Virus record (IMG/VR): IMGVR_UViG_3300008266_007780
Span: 28,433 to 92,432 of that record
DNA: 64,000 bases
Reading direction: 5' to 3' (one strand)
Source: a virus
This document shows positions 1 to 9,500 of this stretch, piece after piece. Made by a program: the position numbers and the translations under genes. The notes under the pieces are model-generated. The model worked only from the letters and a program-made list of their open reading frames with translations. It did no database searches and had not been told where the DNA came from. Each line of letters opens with the position of its first letter. Positions within the stretch are counted from its first letter, which is position 1.

Positions 1-1
1 A

Positions 2-238
2 GAGAGAGGAACTGAACTTGAAGATCTTTATCAGAAGTACTATAACCTTACTAAGGATGAGGAACAAGCTACTAAACTTGCAATTATAGATTATAATAAG
101 TCTACAGGAAGTGCTACAAATAGCATGTACCCAGCTGAAGCTATGATGGCACTTTATGATAATAGAAAAGAAGGTGGTGACACAGCAGGAGGTGTTTATG
201 TAATGGGTAGCAATGTTTTCCCATTCATGTTCTACTAA
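2..238 (+). CDS. C-terminal part of an upstream unknown gene
   Basis: An open frame enters from the left edge and runs about 78 codons to a TAA at 236-238. The readable end is hydrophilic, then has a Gly-rich stretch and ends in the aromatic tail FPFMFY. It lies 60 nt upstream of the next gene on the same strand, so it probably belongs to the same late operon. No domain is recognisable from this piece. Given the giant virion genes that follow, a structural protein is a reasonable inference, nothing more. Confidence 0.7.
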   Translation, partial: ERGTELEDLYQKYYNLTKDEEQATKLAIIDYNKSTGSATNSMYPAEAMMALYDNRKEGGDTAGGVYVMGSNVFPFMFY

Positions 239-298
239 ACTTAATAAGTTTAGTAAACTTTTAAAATTTTAATAGTTTTACAAAAGAGATAAAAAACT

Positions 299-3200
299 AT
301 GGCTACGTATTTACAAGGTGTCGAAGATTACATACCCCAGTTTCAACCATTTGATCCTGACTTAAATTTTTATGCTAATGTTCTTCAGACAAAGCAAACT
401 CAGTATGACAGTAACTGGAAAGCATTAAATAAGATTTATGGTCAATACTTCTATTCTGATCTTTCACGTGAAAATAACATTGCAAAAAAAGATGAATTAA
501 TAAAACAAATTGATTTTAATCTACGTAGAATATCAGGGCTAGATTTATCTCTTGAACAAAATGTAGAACAAGCTCTTCAAGTCTTCAAGCCATTTTATGA
601 AGATCAGTTTCTGATGAAAGATATGGCTTGGACTAAAAACTACATTAATAATAGAACAGGTGCTTTAAATCTTAAGAACTCTAAAGATGAAAAGAACCGT
701 GAAATGTACTGGGATACTGGAGTACGTGCTATGGATTATATGCGTGAAGAATTTAGATCAGTATCTGATGATGAGTCATTAAGATTTCAAAATGTAGAAT
801 ACACCCCATATAAAAACATAAACAAGCTTTATATGGATCTTGCTAAGGCTTCTGGAATTCAAGCAGAAACCCCTAGTTGGTCTGAGGACGGTAGGTACAA
901 AATAATTACAAAGAACGGTAAACAAATAATAGAGCCACTTACATACTTGTTTAAAGCTCATGCTTCAAATGATCCACAGTTACAAGATATCTATAGAACA
1001 CAAGCTTATGTAAATAGAAAAGATTATGTAACTCAGAATGCTTCAAGATTTGAAGGAGACCTAGTAGCTGCAGAAAGAGCGTATCTTACTGAGCAATATG
1101 GTACTATTCAAAACTATGTAAACCAGAATAAAGCTGAGAGTTCTCAAGAAAAGGTTGTTAATGATACCAACAAAAGGGAAGCAGTACAGGCCATAGAGTC
1201 AGGTAATGGCACAATGTTTACAGAAGAGTATCTTAGAAGACTAGAAGAAGCTTCAGGTCCAATTGATGCAACTGATGCATATAATACTCAGCTTCAAGAA
1301 ACAATGTCTGATGGTAACTCAACATCTACCACAAATAGTTATACTCCAGAACAAGCAGAAGAGTTAGATATACTTAGATCTAAAGTAGATGCTGGTACTG
1401 CAGCAATGTTAATGAATCAAGATATAGCAGAAGCAGCTTATGTATATTCATTTAAAGATTACAAAGTATCAGTAGAAGCAGATCCTTATGCCCTTGAAAG
1501 TTTTAGGCAGTCAAATAGGGAGAAGCTTGTTGAGATGAAAAGAAAAGCAGATGAAAAAAATCTTGCTGTTGAGTATGGTTTAAAAACTAATTACTATGTG
1601 ATTGACAATGTAACAGGTGCAATTAAAGTCAATCCTAAGTATGATCAGACACTAGTAAAAGTAGATGCAGGTTCTGGTGCAACGACTGAACCATTTAGTA
1701 TGCAGGAACAAAATGAAGACTTTATTCAAGAAGCTGGAGAAGAATACGGTGAGTCTTGGGTCAAAAGTATGAGTGGTTTACTTTCTGCATATCAAAGAGG
1801 AAATAATGTATCAAACGGTCAACTCTCAGGTATACTTGGAGAAGGAATGATGAACTATGGCCGTTTGTCAACTGATGATATGTTAAGTCAACATATCTCA
1901 GCAGGTATGGCATTAAAAAGAGCAACTCAACCTTGGACAGAAGGATTTTTATCTAGAGCATCAAGAACTGTTGCTAATCCTGTAGCTGCACTTAAGGAGA
2001 TGGCAGAGAGTCCAGCTAAATTTTTACAGGATAAAAACTTTGATCAACTTAAAAAGGTTAAAGATGGTGTAGATAGATTCATGTATGAAAGAGTTGCTGT
2101 TGGTGATCAAACAGCATTAAATTATTTTGGTATTGTTGGTCAGGCAAATGGACAACTTGTCTTTAATCCAGATTTACCTGAAACTAAAATGAATGTCAAT
2201 TTTGATAGGTATCTTCTTAGTAAGAGAGCTTATCAATTAGCGTCAGATAAAAATACTGAAATATTTGAAAAGGAATTTCAAGATAGTGAAAGTAATCAGT
2301 TTGCAAAAGTATTCTGGAACGATGGTCAAGTATTGGATGAAGAAACTTTTATTAAAAAAGCAAAAGACCAATTATTATCACAAGATTTAGTTGAAGGAAG
2401 AATTGGTGAACTAAAAGATCTTGATTATTTAACAGGCTATCAAGGAGATCGTAGCAGTAAAAGAATTCAACAAAAATATCCACTTTCTGCTAAGCAACAG
2501 AAAGAGTTTGATGCATTTATTACAAGAGTTAGGAATAGCAAAGAAGGGAAGTATATTTTTAATGATGCATCAAGAAGAGATAGACTTATTAGAAACTGGT
2601 ATGCAAAAGAATTTAATTTAGATCCAACTTCTGGTAGAAAAAGATCTGGATATCAAACTGAAGAAGAACTAAGTACTTTGTATAAACAATATAAAGAAAA
2701 GTTGATATCTCTTACTGTATCTAACAAACTTGTATCTGTTACTGATTCTATTAATGATATTAAATCTGAAGGTGGTAAGTTTGCAATTACTTCTCAAAAC
2801 TCAGGAAGATTTGTAAATCTTAATGCAAACGGTACACCAGGTTATAATGCATTTGTTCAGTTTGCAAGTGGTGACATGCAAAAGCTTTCTAAATCACAGT
2901 ATGAATTCTCATTTGATGGAAACAATGTAACAGGATTTGATAATGATGAATTAGAAAGTCCTGATGCAAGAAGAAACATAGGAATGCAGGTTCTTTCACT
3001 CTATACTAACTTATTAAATAAAGGAGAAAAATTTCAAGACCCTGAACTTTATCAAGGACAGATTGGAAAAGAAGATAGAAATAAAGGAGTAATGGTTTTT
3101 TATCCAAAGCTTGACGCACTTCAATCACTTATTGGAACTGACAAAAAACCAGGTATGATAACCCAAGAGCAAGCTAACCGTATGGTACAGAATGGTATTG

Positions 3201-3316
3201 CAATTGCTGCTCCAAGAAGTATATGGAAAAATGAATTGTTTACAAATGCTAAAATTGGAGGACTAGAGGCAATTTTAAATATGAGGATCCGTATAGTGGT
3301 GGATTCCAAATTATAA
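299..3316 (+). CDS. Large putative virion protein, zero-frame part (1005 aa)
   Basis: Long mostly hydrophilic protein, rich in Asn, Lys, Glu and Tyr, with no signal peptide, membrane segment or motif that I recognise. It opens the series of giant genes and is probably a virion or ejected protein by position. The last 12 or so residues of this frame (after LEAILN) look random, while the -1 frame continues with good coding character to 3585. The natural product is therefore probably ~1095 codons, made either by -1 frameshifting at TTTAAAT (3274-3280) or from an intact gene damaged by a 1-nt deletion here. The start ATG at 299 follows an AT-rich leader without a Shine-Dalgarno sequence. Confidence 0.85.
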   Translation: MATYLQGVEDYIPQFQPFDPDLNFYANVLQTKQTQYDSNWKALNKIYGQYFYSDLSRENNIAKKDELIKQIDFNLRRISGLDLSLEQNVEQALQVFKPFYEDQFLMKDMAWTKNYINNRTGALNLKNSKDEKNREMYWDTGVRAMDYMREEFRSVSDDESLRFQNVEYTPYKNINKLYMDLAKASGIQAETPSWSEDGRYKIITKNGKQIIEPLTYLFKAHASNDPQLQDIYRTQAYVNRKDYVTQNASRFEGDLVAAERAYLTEQYGTIQNYVNQNKAESSQEKVVNDTNKREAVQAIESGNGTMFTEEYLRRLEEASGPIDATDAYNTQLQETMSDGNSTSTTNSYTPEQAEELDILRSKVDAGTAAMLMNQDIAEAAYVYSFKDYKVSVEADPYALESFRQSNREKLVEMKRKADEKNLAVEYGLKTNYYVIDNVTGAIKVNPKYDQTLVKVDAGSGATTEPFSMQEQNEDFIQEAGEEYGESWVKSMSGLLSAYQRGNNVSNGQLSGILGEGMMNYGRLSTDDMLSQHISAGMALKRATQPWTEGFLSRASRTVANPVAALKEMAESPAKFLQDKNFDQLKKVKDGVDRFMYERVAVGDQTALNYFGIVGQANGQLVFNPDLPETKMNVNFDRYLLSKRAYQLASDKNTEIFEKEFQDSESNQFAKVFWNDGQVLDEETFIKKAKDQLLSQDLVEGRIGELKDLDYLTGYQGDRSSKRIQQKYPLSAKQQKEFDAFITRVRNSKEGKYIFNDASRRDRLIRNWYAKEFNLDPTSGRKRSGYQTEEELSTLYKQYKEKLISLTVSNKLVSVTDSINDIKSEGGKFAITSQNSGRFVNLNANGTPGYNAFVQFASGDMQKLSKSQYEFSFDGNNVTGFDNDELESPDARRNIGMQVLSLYTNLLNKGEKFQDPELYQGQIGKEDRNKGVMVFYPKLDALQSLIGTDKKPGMITQEQANRMVQNGIAIAAPRSIWKNELFTNAKIGGLEAILNMRIRIVVDSKL
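3274..3307 (+). promoter_or_regulatory. Candidate -1 frameshift signal
   Basis: The zero-frame codons ATT TTA AAT contain the heptamer T TTA AAT (3274-3280), which fits X XXY YYZ for tandem -1 slippage. Four nt later GGATCC (3285-3290) can pair with GGATTCC (3301-3307) as a 6-bp stem with one bulged U and a 10-nt loop. The zero frame ends at 3316 and the -1 frame is open to 3585. A deleted A in the preceding A run would give the same pattern. Confidence 0.45.
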
Positions 3317-3585
3317 AAGATAATACAGCTTCAACAGGATATAGAGTTCTCCTTACTACTAAACAAATAAATGATTTTACAGGTAAAATGGTAACTGAAA
3401 CAAGAGTTATGCCTGAAGTAAACTTTGGGAAAAATTTGGACATGACTTATCTTATGCTTCGTAATCAATTTGCTAAACAGTCAAGTATTAATATAAGTGA
3501 TTACAAACTTGCTGTAGAAGGAATACGTCAACAAAAAGAAATGGAAGCATATAGAGCTAATCAACCGTTAACACTTAAAAGATAA
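3274..3585 (+). CDS. Minus-1-frame continuation of the 299-3316 gene
   Basis: From 3274 the -1 frame reads NFKYEDPYSGGFQIIKD and continues without a stop through ~100 codons to TAA at 3583-3585. Composition matches the upstream protein, and the frame stays open well before the first ATG at 3388, so an independent 65-aa gene starting at 3388 is less likely. It ends 2 nt before the ATG of the next giant gene. I read it as the C-terminal segment of the preceding protein. Whether it is reached by programmed frameshifting or the frame was broken by an indel cannot be decided from one sequence. Confidence 0.75.
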   Translation, partial: FKYEDPYSGGFQIIKDNTASTGYRVLLTTKQINDFTGKMVTETRVMPEVNFGKNLDMTYLMLRNQFAKQSSINISDYKLAVEGIRQQKEMEAYRANQPLTLKR

Positions 3586-3587
3586 TC

Positions 3588-6500
3588 ATGGTAGATCAGA
3601 ATATAAATCCAGAAGAGTTTAATGGAGCATTAGGTCCTTTTGATTCAGGTACAACTGATATTAAATCATTCCTACCTTTTCAAGGTAACATGCCCACATA
3701 TGAACCTATTAATACTCCTTCTCCAGTGCAAAGAGTTAATCCAAATTCTAATTTGGATAACTCAATGTATCCGGTTAAAGATAGTATTACCGGTTTACCA
3801 CCTTACACAGATCAAGTTCCAAGAGTAGGGAAAATGACAGCTGAGCAAAAGGCTAATGCTTTTTTTAATTATACATACAATCAATTAAATAACTATCAAG
3901 ATAACGATGCTTATGCTAAAATACAATCATATGACCCCTCAGCTAACGGGGCTCATAGAGCAAGGTATTTAGCATATGGACAAAAAACATTTGATAAGGT
4001 AGGGTTCAATCCTCTTATTAATAATGAAGCACTCTTTAATGCAAATACAAGTATACTAGATGATTTTAGTAGAATGTTTACTACATCATTCTTTCCTTTG
4101 TTTGGTAGAGGTATTATTGCTAATCCTAAGAGTTACGCAGGTCTTTTTACTGGTGACTTTGGACAAGATATTGCAGAAGCCGCAGCATATGAAGAAGCCA
4201 ATGCTATTGGTTATTCATCAAAAGGAGGTGTAGGTGCCTTTCTTAATAATACACTAAATAGTTTTGCCTATACAGCAGGTATCTTAGTGGAAGCTGCCGC
4301 AGAAGAAGCACTTATAGGAGCAGCTATAGGTTCTAGAGGTGGTGTTGGTGGCGCAGGAGTAGGTGCTGGTGTAGGTGCTGGAGCTGGTTTATTGAAGGGT
4401 TTATTTCAAATACCAAAAGCACTATACAGTATGTCAAAGAATGGTGCAAAAATAATGGCCAATCTTAAAAATCTAGATAATGTAAATGAAGCAAGAACTG
4501 CATTTAATGCTTCTGCAAAAGTAGTAGGTGATTTCTTAAATCCTTTTGATAATACAATTAAAGCTCTTAGAGGAGGAGATAATATTTTAGAGAATGCTAA
4601 CAATATTGGTAAACTAGCAAGAGCTAAAAATACATTTGCTGGATTCTATCTTGATGTAAGAAATATGAACATGGCTTTATCTGAAGCTAGACTTGAAGGA
4701 GGATTTGTTGAAAATAATACATACAAGCAACTATATGATGAGTACTATTCTAAGTTTGGTGTAGCACCAGATACAGAGAAGCAAAAAGAATTTAGACAAA
4801 CAGCAAAACAAGCCGGTGCCGATGCAGTATTGTATAATAGCTTTTTAATATTTGGAAGTAATAAACTGGTGATGCCTTCACTAATGAAGGGTACTCTAAT
4901 GAAGAGAATGACTAATTATAGTGAGGATATTTTAAATCTTGACAACAAAGCTAAAGTTATTCTTACTAAAGAAGGTTTTAAAGCTGTTGAAGTTAATCTT
5001 AAAAATTCTTTAAAGGCATTAAAGAATCCTGTTACATATGGTAGATCTGCAGCTGCTTATTTTAAAGCAAACATAACTGAAGGTCTTCAGGAAAACTTTC
5101 AAAATGTAATTGCTGATTACACTCAAAAAAGATATACTGAGGCTTTTTATGAGCCTGCCAAGATGACTTTTGACTATAAAAAAGGTCTACTCAAAGATGC
5201 AATGCTAAGTCAAATAAGTCCTGAAGGATTTGAAACATTTGCTTCTGGATTTGTAATGGGTGGTTATAGTAAAATTCTTACTGGTGGATATGAACTTCTT
5301 GCTGATAACTATCACAAATTTGTTAAAGATCCAAAAGGATATGACAACTATGTAAAAGGTAGAAAAGAAACAGCAGAGTCTATTGCTAAAAGATTAAATA
5401 AAGTATATCAGAATCCTAAAGATTTCTTTAATAGCCGTTATTTTAATTATGGTCACCAAGTCCTTCTATCTAAAACTCAAGACTCAGAAGATCTAACTCC
5501 AAAAGAAGCAGTTGATGCATTAGATGATAGCTTTATTACTAATCTCACTACTATCCTGAGAACAGGAACAATGCATCACTTTATTGACAACTTTGAAAAG
5601 TTAAAGCAACTTACACCTGAAGAAGTTGAAAAAGAACTTAGCCTTGAAGCAGGTGAAGGACAAAAAGCACTAGATAGAATAGATACTATTATAGCTAGAG
5701 CTAAAAGAATGGATAAAAGATACCAAGCATCTCTTAAGATGCAAAGTGGTATTGATCTAAATAACTTCAAGGAAGGTACTGATGAATATAGAAAAGCTGC
5801 TTTGTTAAATGAAGCCTTTGAGGTATCTAGAGCTAACCTTGTCTTTATGGGGGAAAGCTTTGATAGAAACTTAGAAAGAATACAAACAGTAAGTAATGAA
5901 GTATTAAATCTTGTAAATCAAAGTGATAAGATTGCCGCATCAGATATTATGGCACTCACTTCTACAGATAGACTTACTAATGAATTAAACATTCTTCAAA
6001 CAGAAATAGAATCACTTAAAGGAGTAACCGATCCTTCTGCTGTAAAACAACTTGATAAGGTTACTGAAAAAGTTGAAAAACTCAGAAGAATTCAAACTAG
6101 TCTTTCTGCATTAGATCCTTCAGAGTTTGCAATAACAGTAAGTAATTCTATTTTACAGAACATTGATGAAACTGCTACTGATGAAGAAGTAAAAAAAGCT
6201 ATAGAAGAAAACTTTGCAGAAAAAGCTGCAGAGATGGCAAAAGAAATAGTAGAAGATGTAAAGTCAAGTACTATTGAATATCTTAAAACAATTACTGGAG
6301 GTACAAATGAGTATAATATTCTAATGAATAAACTTTCTTCACAAGAAGGAATTAAATCTATTGATTCATTAGTTAGTTCAATTATTGACTTACAAAAGCT
6401 TGATGCAGAAGCAGCAGCACTTGCATCTGCTGTAACAGCACTTTCAGATCCAGAAGAGTTCTTAGAGCATGTCAACAGAAACTTTAAGTGGATGAGTGAC

Positions 6501-9500
6501 ATGTATAACAACAGATCAGAATACTTTAAAGATGTTGTTAATACAAGTATAGAACAAAAAGAATATAATGACTTACTTCAAAAACTTGCAGACAAAGGTA
6601 TATATGTAGATCTTGATGAATTTGCTGCATGGATAGAAGATAAAAGAAATCTACCTACTCAATTTGAGGATGCGGTAAATAAAAGAATTATAACTCAAGA
6701 TACTCCTTTGTATAGAGAATACCTTGATCTTTTCTTAGAGCTTGCAGATATACAAAAAGAAAAACCTGCCGGTGAAAGAGCAAATGCTGATGAACTTCTC
6801 AAAGGAAGAATAGCTGAGGAAGATGAGAAGATGCAAAAAGAACTTGATGAAGCTAAAAAAATCTATGATCAAGAACTAAAGCAAGAAGTAGGGTATAATG
6901 AAAAAGAAATTGAAGACTTAAAAGAAGTAGCAGTAGATACTTCAGAAGAAGAAAAACAAATTACTGCAATGTCTGAAGCTGCAAAGGCTATTGAAGATTT
7001 ACCACTTTTAACTGAAGAAGATTTAACTACTCAACAAGCTTTTGTTGCAGAAGCTAAAATTAACTTTAATATTACAAATGAAGAGTTTAATAACAAGCTT
7101 GACGAAGTACTTTCTAATCCTGAAAAAATAAAAGCTTCAATCACTTTATCTAAAGCTGATTCAGATACCACACTTTTAAGGACAGATCCTGGAAAACAGT
7201 TTTTAACTTATAGATATGCTATTCCAGAACTTCTAAAAGAAAAAATAGAAGAATTACAATCTAAGGTAGATTCTGCCAAAGAATCAGCTGAAGTAGTTGA
7301 TATTGATGTAGCATCTACTGAAGCTAAGAAAAGATATGATGCAAAAGTTGCTGAGATAACTCAGAAGTATGAAAACATAAAAGCTGACCTGGTAGAAGAA
7401 TACCGTAGACAAGGTGCTAAAGCTACTGATGCTTCAGAAGCAAAAGCTTATGTAAAAGTTTCTATTGATACTCCTTGGGATCAACTTCCTGAAGATCTTA
7501 AAGCAGACTTAGAAAAAATGTTTGAGAAGTATAGAAAGGAAAAATTCAAATCTGAAAAAGATCCTGCAAGATTATCTATACTAAAACAAAACTGGTTAAA
7601 AACTCAAGGCTCATTTATTGAGGCATACAACACTTCAAAAGCAGGAGAAAGAGAAACAGAAGAAGTTCTAGTAGCAGAACCTCCTACTCTTACTTTTAAA
7701 CCAGTAACACCAGAAGAATTAAGAACTAAAAATCTTGAAGAGTTATCTAAGCTCATTAAAGATATGCAGTTTCAGTACTCTTCAAAAACTATAGTTGATG
7801 CAAAAGGAAAAACTAAAACTCTTACTAAAGCACAATTAGAGCAACTTAATAAAGAAATAAGAGCACTACAGGGTTATCTTTCATACCGTAGATCTGTAGC
7901 AGATATTACAACTCCAGAAGCAGAAATAGTTTCTACTATTGAGGCCCTAATTAAAGATGGTTCAGAGAATGTAGAAGTTATTAAAGATAAAAACGGAAGA
8001 ACAATTGGTAGAAGAATCAAGGGTATTGATTATGAAGAAGGAGAATATGCTACTAGAGTAACATCTGAAAAAGAAAGAGTAGTAAAAGCAATTGATCCTA
8101 ACTATAAAGCTTATGTCTACAATGCTTTACGAGAACCTATTGTTACTGATCCAAACACAGGACAGTTGGTAAAAAAACCATCTAAGATTGAGACAATGGT
8201 AAAACGTGTAGAGATACTTAACTACGCAACAGAAGAAGAAAAAGTAAATGCTTTCATTGAACAATTAAAATCAGCTTTTGGTAAAGGTGAAATTCAAAAG
8301 TTTGGTGCACAGTGGAAGTATGACAGACTTAAAGATTATTTCTTAGGTGCTGAACCAAAGGAATTTAATTTTGAAAATGTAAAAGAGATTGTAACAGAAC
8401 TTGCTGACAAAGAATCATCAGAAACAGGCACACTGATTGACTCTTTATCTAGAGACTATCTTGCAGGTAAACCAATTAAGAGACCTTCAACAATGTCTGA
8501 GAAGGCATTTAAAAATCTAAAAGAGGTACTAAATAAGATATTAGACAAAGCAAAAGATGGTAAGCTTACTCTTGTACCTAAAGATATCTTGTTGTATGAT
8601 CCTAACTATGTTTCTGAAGACGGTAAAAAAGGCATCACAGGAGAGATTGACCTTCTACTAGTTGATAGTGATGGTAACTTCTATATTGTTGACTTTAAGA
8701 CTGGTCATTCTGGTGTTTGGAAAAATTTTAATGCTCAACCACAAACTATTGATCTTAGTGAAGCTTATACTTGGTCAATAAAGGATGCACCTAAATTAAC
8801 AGACTTAGATGCCGTTAATTGGGAAGCTTTAGGTTATGAGTCATATGAAGAGTTTAATGCTTCATATGATAATGACATTAAATCAATTAGTGTTCTTTCT
8901 ACAGAAGGTTCAGACAAAAAGGGTATTATCAACGGTACTATTAAAGTTTATTTTGAAAAGGGTGCTGGTAAAAAAGCTGTTAACATAGATGTAGAGTTTA
9001 AAAAACCAACATATGTTTTTACTCCTGAGTTTAGTAGAAGACCAGAGTATGCTACGCAGCTTACTTTCTATAGAAACCTGTTTGCAAACATGACAGGTAT
9101 AATGCCTAAAGAGATTAGAATTCTTCCTATAGAAACTAAGATTAATGAAGAGGCACAGATTGAAAGTCTTCAGTTAGCATCTATTGCAGATCCTGAATCT
9201 GGTTTTATTACTATAGAACCGGTTGACATGGTTAATGAGTTAGTACCTGTTACTTTGGCTCCTTCTGCAAAAAGAGCAAAACCAAAAGCTGATATAGAAG
9301 CTAAGAAAGCTGATATAGAGAAAGAGTTAGAAAAAGTAAAAGAAAGAAAAATAGGAAATACATTTACTTTAGGAAAAGATGTACGAATTATAGTGAATGG
9401 ATTACCTGGTATAATAAAAAAAGGAGAAACCATAACTATAAAAAATGTATCTGCTCCTGGAAAAAGTAAATTAACAGGAGTACTATCAAAAGATGCTCCT

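Noticed and set aside
6092-6511. 139-aa antisense open frame in the 2599-aa gene
   Set aside because: Ser/Ile-rich shadow of the coding strand's codon use; no leader or neighbours.
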